Part shown: piece by piece, positions 1-5,495 of the stretch
Position numbering within the stretch: the first letter of the stretch is position 1
Layout: each line of letters begins with the position of its first letter
Assembly (NCBI GenBank): GCA_017409645.1
Contig: JAFQSI010000073.1
Coordinates: 1-8,205 of the forward strand
From: Oscillospiraceae bacterium
GTDB lineage: Bacteria; Bacillota; Clostridia; Oscillospirales; Oscillospiraceae
Reading direction: 5' to 3'
Length of the DNA: 8,205 nt
Translations under genes and position numbers: made by a program
Notes under the pieces: model-generated
Databases searched by the model: none
Told to the model about the DNA's origin: nothing
What the model saw: only the letters and a program-made list of their open reading frames with translations

Positions 1-996
1 GAGCTTCTTGATCTTCTCCAGGCGGTAGACCAGGGTGTTGCGGTGGACGAAGAGCTTCCGGGAAGTCTCGGAGACGTTCAGGTTGTTCTCGAAGAACTTA
101 TTGATGGTGAACAGCGTCTCCTGATCCAGAGAGTCGATGGAGTTCTTCTTGAACACCTCGCTCAGGAAGATCTCGCACAGGGTGGTGGGAAGCTGGTAGA
201 TCAGGCGGCCGATGCCCAGGTTCTCGTAGTTGAGGATGCTCCGCTCGGTGTCGAAGACCTTGCCCACCTCGATGGCGGTCTGGGCGTCCTTGTAGGAGTC
301 GGCCAGATTCCGCAGATGCTCGGCCACGGTGCCGATGCCGATGACGGTCTTGATGAACAGCTCGCTGCGCAGCGTCTCCTCCATGGAGGCGGCCAGTCTC
401 TCCAGATCCTCCTGGCTGGTGGCCGGGGTGATCTGCTTGACCACGGCGATGTCCGTCTCATTGATGCTCAGAACGAAGTCCTGGAGCTTGTCGGGGAACA
501 TGCCGCTCAGCACGTCCACCGTCGCCACATCCCCGTGGCCCAGCTGCCGGACCAGGAACACGGCCCGGGGGGTATCGGTGGAGAAATGCAGCTCCTTGGC
601 CCGGATGTAGATATCGCCGGGGAGGATGTTGTCCATGATGATATTCTTGACAAAGGTGCCCCGGTCGTGCTTATCCTCGTAGTAATTCTTGGCGTCGCTC
701 AGCGCCACACAGGCCGCGATGCACATGCCCCGGGCCAGGTCATCCTCGCCGGTGCAGAAAACGGCGTATTCCACATAGTTGGAGGAACTCACCATGGGCT
801 TGAAGGTCTTCTGACCGAACACGATGGGGCTGTCATAGCCGCCCGCCACCTTCAGCGCAGCATCGGTCCAACGCTCCCCCAGCAGGGTCACATCGGTACA
901 GGCCACCACACTGCCTTCTGCATCCATCACACCGAGGACACGATCCGTGGCATCCTTCAGCTGAACGATCACGCTCTGGAAAACACTATTGGACAT
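1..996 (-). CDS. PucR/CdaR-family transcriptional regulator (C-terminus cut by window edge)
   Basis: A reading frame of 332 codons runs off the left edge of the window. The last visible residues (about 305-332, with NLNVSETSRKLFVHRNTLVY) match the PucR-type C-terminal helix-turn-helix, in which VHRNTLxYRL is the hallmark, so perhaps 20-40 residues are missing. Residues about 150-266, including IGIGTVAEHL and LNYENLGIGRL, resemble the degenerate GGDEF-like middle domain of CdaR-type regulators. The first ~110 residues look like a small ligand-sensing domain that I cannot name. The ATG start is supported by AGGAGG at 1005-1010, 8 nt upstream. Family members are cytoplasmic DNA-binding activators that often respond to small metabolites such as sugar diacids or purine-pathway compounds. 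The effector and targets here are unknown, and no catabolic gene is visible beside it. Confidence 0.85.
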   Translation of the reverse strand, partial: MSNSVFQSVIVQLKDATDRVLGVMDAEGSVVACTDVTLLGERWTDAALKVAGGYDSPIVFGQKTFKPMVSSSNYVEYAVFCTGEDDLARGMCIAACVALSDAKNYYEDKHDRGTFVKNIIMDNILPGDIYIRAKELHFSTDTPRAVFLVRQLGHGDVATVDVLSGMFPDKLQDFVLSINETDIAVVKQITPATSQEDLERLAASMEETLRSELFIKTVIGIGTVAEHLRNLADSYKDAQTAIEVGKVFDTERSILNYENLGIGRLIYQLPTTLCEIFLSEVFKKNSIDSLDQETLFTINKFFENNLNVSETSRKLFVHRNTLVYRLEKIKKL

Positions 997-1052
997 ATTT
1001 GGCTCCTCCTTAGAAAAGTGCATAAGCACGGTTCCTACAAAATTATGATATT

Positions 1053-1081
1053 ATTATACATAGCTTTTTGGCATTTTGCAA
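1053..1081 (-). promoter_or_regulatory. Sigma-A-type promoter of the PucR/CdaR-like gene
   Basis: Read on the minus strand, TTGCAA (1081-1076) is followed by a 17-nt spacer and a consensus TATAAT (1058-1053). It lies about 57 nt upstream of the start codon in an AT-rich stretch that contrasts with the GC-rich flanks. A second copy of the palindromic hexamer TTGCAA sits at 1100-1105, 24 bp from the one in the -35 box. This could be an operator pair, but that is only a suggestion. Confidence 0.7.
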
Positions 1082-1151
1082 GTACCATTTGACAAATTAT
1101 TGCAATTTCGCAGGGTTTTTTTATTGAAAATCCCAAGCTGCTCCATCCTTC

Positions 1152-1167
1152 GCGGACATCTGTCCGC
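1152..1167. other. Perfect short inverted repeat downstream of the pseudouridine synthase gene
   Basis: GCGGACA (1152-1158) and TGTCCGC (1161-1167) are perfect inverted copies separated by 2 nt. Read on the minus strand it begins about 21 nt after the stop codon of the pseudouridine synthase gene, where a terminator would be expected. No T-run follows the stem on that strand, so it may be a weak or Rho-type 3' end hairpin rather than a canonical intrinsic terminator. Confidence 0.35.
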
Positions 1168-1188
1168 AAACTCAGCGTTCCGGATTCG

Positions 1189-1911
1189 TCATTCTGCCTG
1201 AGTTTCCAGAATCTGTATCTCTGTTTCCGTCAGTTCCCGGCATTTTCCCCGCTCCAGCGCGCCCAGCTCCAGACCGCCCTCGCTCCGGCGCTCGAGATAG
1301 AGGACCGTCATCTGCCGGGACGCCATCATCCTGCGGACCTGGTGATACTTGCCCTCGCAGACGGTGATCAGGCTTTCCCCCGGGCCCATGGGCTCCAGCT
1401 TCGCACTCAGGCAGACGGTGCCGTCGCGCAGGGTCAGCCCGGCGGCGAAGGCTTCAACGTCAGACTCCCCTGCTGTACCCTCATGCTTTGCATAGTAGAT
1501 CTTGGGGACCTCCTTTTTGGGGCTGATGAGCCGGTGGAGCAGATCTCCGTCATTGGTGAAAAGGAGCAGTCCCTCGGTGGCCTTGTCCAACCGTCCCACG
1601 GGCTTCAGGTCCTGATGGGCGTATTCCTTCGGCAGCAGTTCCATGACGGTTTTGTCCCGGGGGTCGTCGGTGGAGGTCACGAAGCCCGCGGGCTTGTTGA
1701 GCATGACCACCATTCTCCTCTTGCCGCCGATCATATCCCCATCCAGGGTCACGGTCTGCTTTTCCGGATCGATCTTCACGGAGCCGTCCTTCACGGCTTT
1801 CCCGTCCACCTGGACTCTGCCGGTCTTTAAGATCGCCTTGATCTGGGAGCGGGTGGCGACGCCCGCATTGGTCAAGAATTTATCCAGTCGTTCCATAATT
1901 CCTCCATACAT
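1189..1911 (-). CDS. RsuA/RluB/E/F-family rRNA pseudouridine synthase
   Basis: This enzyme isomerises a uridine in rRNA to pseudouridine. An N-terminal S4 RNA-binding domain begins at MERLDKFLTNAG. It is followed by the catalytic motif GRLDKATEGLLLFTNDGDL, whose Asp (D104 counting from MERLD, D109 from the first ATG) is the expected catalytic residue. The C-terminal EGKYHQVRRMM motif is typical of the RsuA subgroup. At 240 aa the length is normal for RsuA/RluB enzymes. Two starts are possible. The ATG at 1911 has GGGAGGG 8 nt upstream, a spacing like the neighbouring genes. The ATG at 1896 fits the family N-terminus better, but its GGAGGA is only 3 nt away. I chose 1911; the alternative removes five residues. 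The target uridine (16S or 23S) cannot be decided by eye. It is divergent from the DUF4830 gene across a 57-nt gap. Confidence 0.93.
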   Translation of the reverse strand: MYGGIMERLDKFLTNAGVATRSQIKAILKTGRVQVDGKAVKDGSVKIDPEKQTVTLDGDMIGGKRRMVVMLNKPAGFVTSTDDPRDKTVMELLPKEYAHQDLKPVGRLDKATEGLLLFTNDGDLLHRLISPKKEVPKIYYAKHEGTAGESDVEAFAAGLTLRDGTVCLSAKLEPMGPGESLITVCEGKYHQVRRMMASRQMTVLYLERRSEGGLELGALERGKCRELTETEIQILETQAE

Positions 1912-1968
1912 ATTCCACGCCCTCCCGCCATAGGCTTTCCTGACAAAACAAGGACAGGAGGGAACACC

Positions 1969-2436
1969 ATGCTCATCATGACCACCAAGGTCGATAAACG
2001 CAAGCTTCTGATCGCCGCAGCAGCCGTCATCGCCGCCATTGCGGCGCTGCTCTTCCTGGGCGGCGGGGATTCCCGGCCCACGGCCAGCATGACCACATCT
2101 CCCGCAGCCGACACCAACGACGCCCGGGTCAAATTCCTGACGGATCTGGGCTGGGACGTCACCGCCTCCCCCGCCGAGGCGGCGGAGGTGAAGATCCCCA
2201 AAGCTGCAGACGAGGTCTTCGACCGCTACAACGAGCTGCAGAAAAGCCAGGGCTATGACCTGAGCAAATACGCCGGAAAAAAGGTCATGCGCTATGTCTA
2301 CAAGATCAACAATTACCCCGATGCAAAGGAGCCGGTCTATGCCACGCTGCTGGTCTACAAGGACAAAATCATCGGCGGCGACATCACCGACACCACCCCC
2401 GGCGGCCGTGTCCAGGGCTTCGGACCAAATTCCTGA
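1969..2436 (+). CDS. DUF4830 domain-containing membrane-anchored protein
   Basis: This 155-aa protein has a short basic N-terminus (KVDKRK), one strongly hydrophobic segment at about 13-31, a low-complexity Ser/Thr/Ala linker at about 34-50, and a C-terminal domain at about 52-150. That domain, with FLTDLGWDV, YNELQKSQGYDLSKYAGK and LLVYKDKIIGGDI, matches my recollection of the Firmicutes family DUF4830, whose function is unknown. The anchor has no lipobox cysteine, so a single-pass membrane protein with an external domain is the likely topology. The start ATG has AGGAGG at 1956-1961, 7 nt upstream; a second in-frame ATG three codons later is less well placed. No clear promoter was found in the short divergent gap, and no terminator hairpin follows the stop before the ribU promoter. 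Its biochemical role is not inferable here. Confidence 0.85.
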   Translation: MLIMTTKVDKRKLLIAAAAVIAAIAALLFLGGGDSRPTASMTTSPAADTNDARVKFLTDLGWDVTASPAEAAEVKIPKAADEVFDRYNELQKSQGYDLSKYAGKKVMRYVYKINNYPDAKEPVYATLLVYKDKIIGGDITDTTPGGRVQGFGPNS

Positions 2437-2460
2437 TTATCTTATCATACATTATAATTC

Positions 2461-2489
2461 TTGACAAGCACCCCCACAGATGCTATCCT
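2461..2489 (+). promoter_or_regulatory. Promoter of the FMN riboswitch-ribU transcript
   Basis: A consensus TTGACA (2461-2466), a 17-nt spacer and TATCCT (2484-2489) form a good sigma-A promoter. The predicted transcription start, near 2496, falls about 10 nt before the riboswitch P1 stem, as expected for a leader that begins with the aptamer. Confidence 0.75.
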
Positions 2490-2505
2490 GTATACAAGTG
2501 AACAG

Positions 2506-2630
2506 AGGATCTTCAGGGCAGGGTGTGATTCCCGACCGGCGGTACAGTCCGCGAGCGCACAGTCGCTGATCCGGTGTGATTCCGGAACCGACAGTAAGGC
2601 ATTTGCCGAGTCTGGATGGAAGAAGGTTTT
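2506..2630 (+). promoter_or_regulatory. FMN riboswitch (RFN element)
   Basis: The conserved RFN core is present in order: ATCTTCAGGGCAGGGTG, ATTCCCGACCGGCGGT, AGTCCGCGA, CCGGTGTGATTCCGGAACCG, ACAGT and AGTCTGGATGGAAGAAGG. P1 is formed by GATCTTC (2508-2514) with GAAGGTT (2622-2628), including G-U pairs. A variable arm lies around GCGAGCGCACAGTCGC, and a small GGC-ATTT-GCC hairpin around 2598-2607. The aptamer binds flavin mononucleotide in the nascent transcript. The gene it controls, ribU, is a riboflavin importer, so high FMN should reduce vitamin uptake. Promoter, aptamer, terminator and gene are all complete. Confidence 0.97.
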
Positions 2631-2637
2631 GGTTTCT

Positions 2638-2676
2638 ATTGCGCCCTGAGTTTTTCTCAGTGCGCAATTTTTGTTT
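2638..2676 (+). terminator. Riboswitch-controlled intrinsic terminator
   Basis: ATTGCGC (2638-2644) plus CTGAG (2646-2650) pair with CTCAG (2656-2660) plus GCGCAAT (2662-2668) around a TTTTT loop, with one C/T mismatch. A T-rich tract (2668-2676) follows directly. The hairpin ends just before the ribU ribosome binding site. GCCCTGA (2643-2649) in its 5' arm is exactly complementary to TCAGGGC (2513-2519) at the start of the aptamer, giving an alternative antiterminator pairing when FMN is absent. Confidence 0.9.
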
Positions 2677-2690
2677 AGAGGTGAATGTTT

Positions 2691-3407
2691 ATGGGTGAAT
2701 TTGTGGTCCAGCTCCGGGAGAATCTGCGGTTCTTCTCCATCTGTGTGGTCATCGCGCTGGCGGTGATCCTATGCGCCAAGCTGGCGGAGCGGTTTTTGCT
2801 GAAGCACCGGACGGTGTCCCCGGCCCGGCGGGTGAGCATCATCGGCATGTGTACTGCCATTGCCATCGTGCTGTATACCCTGGACTTCCCGGTGCCCTTC
2901 CTGGCTCCCCCCTTCTACAAGATGGACTTCTCCGAGATCCCCGTGCTGCTGTGCGGCTTCTTCCTGGGACCCAGCGCGGGCGTCATCTGTCTGGCCCTGA
3001 AGGTGCTGATCAAGCTCCTGCTCACCGGCACCACCACGGCCTTCGTGGGAGATTTCGCCAACTTCATCGTGGGCTGCACCCTGGTCCTGCCGGCGGTCGT
3101 CATCTACCATGTCCAAAAGAGCAAGCGCTCTGCCATGATCGGTCTGATCGTGGGCACCGTGTCCATGGCGGTTTTCGGCAGTGCCTTCAATGCCATCTAC
3201 CTGATCCCCGAGTTCTCCCGGCTCTTCGGTCTGTCGCTGGAGAGCATCATCGCCATGGGAGCCGCCATCCACGCATCCATCGACTCTGTGAATATGCTGG
3301 CGCTGCTGTGCGTCGCCCCCCTGAATCTGGTGAAGGGCACGGCAGTCTCCATCCTGACCCTGCTGCTGTACAAGCACGTTGCCCGGCCATTGTTCCGGGA
3401 GAAATGA
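2691..3407 (+). CDS. ribU: Riboflavin ECF transporter S component RibU
   Basis: This is the membrane substrate-binding subunit of an energy-coupling factor transporter for riboflavin uptake. The family signature is clear: PVPFLAPPFYKMDFSEIPVL (about 67-86), FFLGPSAGV, and the segment GTTTAFVGDFANFIVG. I count about six hydrophobic segments (roughly 15-35, 50-68, 84-110, 122-140, 147-170, 205-226). At 238 aa it is somewhat longer than well-known RibU proteins of about 190-210 aa, mainly because of about 45 residues at the N-terminus. The ATG at 2691 was chosen because GAGGTG (2678-2683) lies 7 nt upstream; the in-frame ATG at 2685 would be only 1 nt from it. No ECF A/A' or T subunit gene is adjacent, so it presumably shares an energising module encoded elsewhere, as group II S components do. 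Control is by the FMN riboswitch directly upstream. Confidence 0.95.
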   Translation: MGEFVVQLRENLRFFSICVVIALAVILCAKLAERFLLKHRTVSPARRVSIIGMCTAIAIVLYTLDFPVPFLAPPFYKMDFSEIPVLLCGFFLGPSAGVICLALKVLIKLLLTGTTTAFVGDFANFIVGCTLVLPAVVIYHVQKSKRSAMIGLIVGTVSMAVFGSAFNAIYLIPEFSRLFGLSLESIIAMGAAIHASIDSVNMLALLCVAPLNLVKGTAVSILTLLLYKHVARPLFREK

Positions 3408-3450
3408 AAAATCGCCGCCCGTCTTCCCACGAAGACGGGCGGCTTCTACA
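3407..3450. terminator. Terminator hairpin between convergent ribU and htpG, probably bidirectional
   Basis: A perfect 13-bp GC-rich stem (GCCGCCCGTCTTC at 3414-3426 with GAAGACGGGCGGC at 3431-3443) closes a 4-nt loop. On the minus strand it is followed within two bases by a T-run (complement of 3407-3412), ideal for ending htpG. On the plus strand the tail TTCTACATTATATTT is less regular but still T-rich, so it probably also ends ribU, whose stop codon is only 7 nt before the stem. Confidence 0.88.
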
Positions 3451-3456
3451 TTATAT

Positions 3457-5334
3457 TTACTTCATCAGCTCGCAGACCAGACGGGTATACTCCACGGGAT
3501 CGTCGATGGGCAGGTCAGCCATCAGGCAGGCCTGGGAGTAGAGCAGCTTGGCGTACTTCTCCGCCTTGTCGGGATCGGTACCGATGGCCAGCTGCAGGGC
3601 CTTGACGGCCTCATGCTCCTCGTTCAGCTCCAGGATGCGGCCCACCTGGAAGGCAAATTCGGGGTTGGCCCGCTTCATGTACTTCTCCATCTCGAAGCTC
3701 ATGCCCTGTTCAGGCACCAGAGCCACGGGGTGGCTGCCCAGATTCTGGGACAGGCGGACCTCCTTGACGGAGCCGCTGAGCTTTTCGGAGACGAAGTCCA
3801 GGAAGCCCTTCAGCAGTTCTGCCTTCTTCTTGGCCTCCTCCTTCTCCTCCTCAGACTGCAGACCCAGGTCCTCACTGAGGGCATTGCAGAAGCCCTTCTC
3901 CAGGTAGGTCATCAGGGTCTGGGGGATGAACTCGTCCACATCCTCGGTAAAGAGCAGCACATCGTAGCCCTTGTTCAGCAGCGTCTCCACCTGGGGCAGC
4001 TTCTTCAGCCGCTCGGCGTTCTCGCCGGAGGCGTAGTAGATCTTCTCCTGGCCCTCATGGCTGCCTTCGACATACTCCTTCAGGGAGACGAGCTTGCCCT
4101 CCTTTGCGCTGTAGAACAGCAGCAGATCCTGGCAGCTCTCCTTGTGGGCGCCGTACTCGGCCACGGTGCCGTACTTGAGCTGACGGCCGAAGACTCCGTA
4201 GAACTCCTCGTATTTGCTGCGGTCGTTCTCCAGCATGCTTTTCAGCTCGCCCTTGATCTTCTTCTCCAGATTCCGGGCGATGATGGTCAGCTGGCGGTTG
4301 TGCTGCAGCAGCTCCCGGGAGATGTTCAGGCTCAGATCCTGGCTGTCGACAACACCCCGGACGAAGCGGAAATGCTCGGGGATCAGATCCTCACAGTTCT
4401 CCATGATCATCACGCCGGAGGAGTACAGCTGCAAGCCTGCCTTGTAGTCCTTGGTGTAGAAGTCGTAGGGAGCCTTGGCGGGGATGTACAGCAGAGCCTT
4501 GTAGCTGACGCTTCCCTCGGCGCTCACATGGACCCGGCCCAGGGGCTTCTGGTAATCGTAGAACTTCTCGCGGTAGAAGGAGTCGTACTCCTCCTCGGTC
4601 ACGTCCTTCTTGGCCCGCTGCCACAGGGGGACCATGGAGTTGAGGGTGTCGAGCTGGGTGTAGTCCTCATACTCGTCCTCGGTGCCCTCCTTGATCCGGG
4701 ACTTGCTGACCTCCATGCGGATGGGGTAGCGGATGTAGTCGGAATACTTGCGGATCAGGGAGCGGAGCTGGTACTCCTCCAGGAACTCGGAGTACTTCTC
4801 CTCCTCGGTATCACGCTTGATGGTCATGATGACGTCGGTACCGGCCACCTCCCGCTCAGCGGGCTCGATGGTGTAGCCGTCGGAGTCAGAAACCCACTTC
4901 CAGGCGGTGTCAGATCCGTACTTTTTGGAGATGACGGTGATGGAGTCGGCCACCATGAAGGCGGAGTAGAAGCCCACGCCGAACTGGCCGATGATGTCGA
5001 TGTCCTCCTGCTTCTCCATAGCCTTCTTGAAGGCCAGGGAGCCGGACTTGGCGATGGTGCCCAGGTTCTCCTCCATGTCGGTGCGGTCCATGCCGATGCC
5101 GTTGTCGGAGACGGTCAGGGTCCGATTCTCGGAGTCCCGGGTGATGGTGATGGCAAAATCAGAACGGTTCAGACCCACGTTCTGGTCGGTCAGAGCGGTG
5201 TAGGCCAGCTTGTCGATGGCATCGGATGCGTTGGAGATGATCTCCCGGAGGAAGATCTCCTTGTGGGTGTAGATGGAGTTGATCATCATATCCATCAGAC
5301 GCTTGCTTTCAGCCTTGAACTGCATTTTTTCCAT
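3457..5334 (-). CDS. htpG: Molecular chaperone HtpG (bacterial Hsp90)
   Basis: This ATP-dependent cytosolic chaperone is a homodimer that remodels client proteins. The N-terminal GHKL ATPase domain has all the expected motifs: KEIFLREIISNASDAIDKL with the catalytic Glu at 31 and Mg-binding Asn at 35, SDNGIGM at about 76-82, IGQFGVGFYSAFMVAD at about 115-130, and GTDVIM. The middle domain carries LYIPAKAPYDFY and GVVDSQDLSLNISRELLQ. A C-terminal dimerisation region ends at LVCELMK. Its 625 aa is the family's usual length. The frame is open upstream to a GTG at 5370, but that GTG lies inside the CIRCE operator and lacks a ribosome binding site. The ATG at 5334 matches the family N-terminus (MEKMQFKAE). 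The best Shine-Dalgarno match, AAAGGAAG (5356-5349), is 14 nt from this ATG, unusually far. It is monocistronic with its own promoter and terminator. Confidence 0.97.
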   Translation of the reverse strand: MEKMQFKAESKRLMDMMINSIYTHKEIFLREIISNASDAIDKLAYTALTDQNVGLNRSDFAITITRDSENRTLTVSDNGIGMDRTDMEENLGTIAKSGSLAFKKAMEKQEDIDIIGQFGVGFYSAFMVADSITVISKKYGSDTAWKWVSDSDGYTIEPAEREVAGTDVIMTIKRDTEEEKYSEFLEEYQLRSLIRKYSDYIRYPIRMEVSKSRIKEGTEDEYEDYTQLDTLNSMVPLWQRAKKDVTEEEYDSFYREKFYDYQKPLGRVHVSAEGSVSYKALLYIPAKAPYDFYTKDYKAGLQLYSSGVMIMENCEDLIPEHFRFVRGVVDSQDLSLNISRELLQHNRQLTIIARNLEKKIKGELKSMLENDRSKYEEFYGVFGRQLKYGTVAEYGAHKESCQDLLLFYSAKEGKLVSLKEYVEGSHEGQEKIYYASGENAERLKKLPQVETLLNKGYDVLLFTEDVDEFIPQTLMTYLEKGFCNALSEDLGLQSEEEKEEAKKKAELLKGFLDFVSEKLSGSVKEVRLSQNLGSHPVALVPEQGMSFEMEKYMKRANPEFAFQVGRILELNEEHEAVKALQLAIGTDPDKAEKYAKLLYSQACLMADLPIDDPVEYTRLVCELMK

Positions 5335-5363
5335 AGTGCTTATGTTCGCTTCCTTTCGTGGTT

Positions 5364-5390
5364 TTAGCACTCAGTATGTTCGAGTGCTAA
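5364..5390. promoter_or_regulatory. CIRCE element (HrcA operator) upstream of htpG
   Basis: TTAGCACTC (5364-5372), a 9-nt spacer and GAGTGCTAA (5382-5390) give the exact consensus inverted repeat bound by the heat-shock repressor HrcA. It begins 1 nt downstream of the htpG -10 box, so it covers the expected transcription start and would also form a hairpin near the 5' end of the mRNA. Control of htpG by HrcA is therefore very likely. Confidence 0.96.
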
Positions 5391-5391
5391 T

Positions 5392-5419
5392 ATTATAGCG
5401 CGATTCCCGAAAAATGCAA
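5392..5419 (-). promoter_or_regulatory. Sigma-A-type promoter of htpG
   Basis: On the minus strand TTGCAT (5419-5414), a 16-nt spacer and consensus TATAAT (5397-5392) precede the CIRCE element. The predicted start lies inside CIRCE, leaving a 5' leader of roughly 50 nt. A housekeeping-type promoter plus CIRCE is the standard arrangement for class I heat-shock genes in Gram-positive bacteria. Confidence 0.85.
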
Positions 5420-5460
5420 GCCCCTTTTCAAAATGTTCTCTGATCGTTCATAAATGAAAT

Positions 5461-5488
5461 CAGGGAACGGCACAAAAGCCGTTCCCTG
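5461..5488 (-). terminator. Terminator of the blaI-M56 operon
   Basis: An 11-bp perfect stem, CAGGGAACGGC (5461-5471) with GCCGTTCCCTG (5478-5488), encloses a 6-nt loop. It starts 7 nt after the stop codon of the M56 gene. On the minus strand the stem is followed by ATTTCATTTA, a T-rich though interrupted tail. It also insulates the upstream region of htpG. Confidence 0.85.
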
Positions 5489-5495
5489 CAGCATA

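Noticed and set aside
325..328. Lipoprotein reading of LIVGC in the M56 protein (Cys329) as a signal-peptide cleavage site
   Set aside because: The motif ends the fourth internal membrane helix of a BlaR1-type protein rather than an N-terminal signal peptide. The coordinates here are residue numbers; the DNA position is about 6470-6485.
43..1092. A 349-codon open frame on the plus strand opposite the PucR/CdaR gene
   Set aside because: The minus strand has a clear HTH motif, ribosome binding site and promoter. The plus frame has no recognisable domain and runs through the minus-strand promoter.
1113..1134. GGGTTTTTTT...AAAATCCC repeat resembling a terminator
   Set aside because: The stem is mostly A-T with a mismatch after the GGG, and it is badly placed as the 3' end of any gene; it lies upstream of the PucR/CdaR promoter.
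1920..1962. CCCTCC/GGAGGG inverted repeat between the pseudouridine synthase and DUF4830 genes
   Set aside because: Two divergent genes with strong Shine-Dalgarno sequences automatically give such complementarity; no extended stem supports a regulatory hairpin.
2461..2649. Short ORFs across the FMN riboswitch on either strand
   Set aside because: The sequence is explained base by base by the RFN aptamer and terminator, and the frames lack ribosome binding sites.
3379..5367. A 662-codon open frame on the plus strand opposite htpG
   Set aside because: It is the antisense of htpG, which has full family motifs, promoter, CIRCE and terminator. The translated product is a low-complexity Leu/Gly/Val-rich sequence with no recognisable domain, as expected from GC-rich codon bias.
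5335..5370. Upstream GTG start extending HtpG by 12 residues
   Set aside because: The GTG lies inside the CIRCE arm, has no Shine-Dalgarno sequence, and the added residues are not part of the HtpG family N-terminus.
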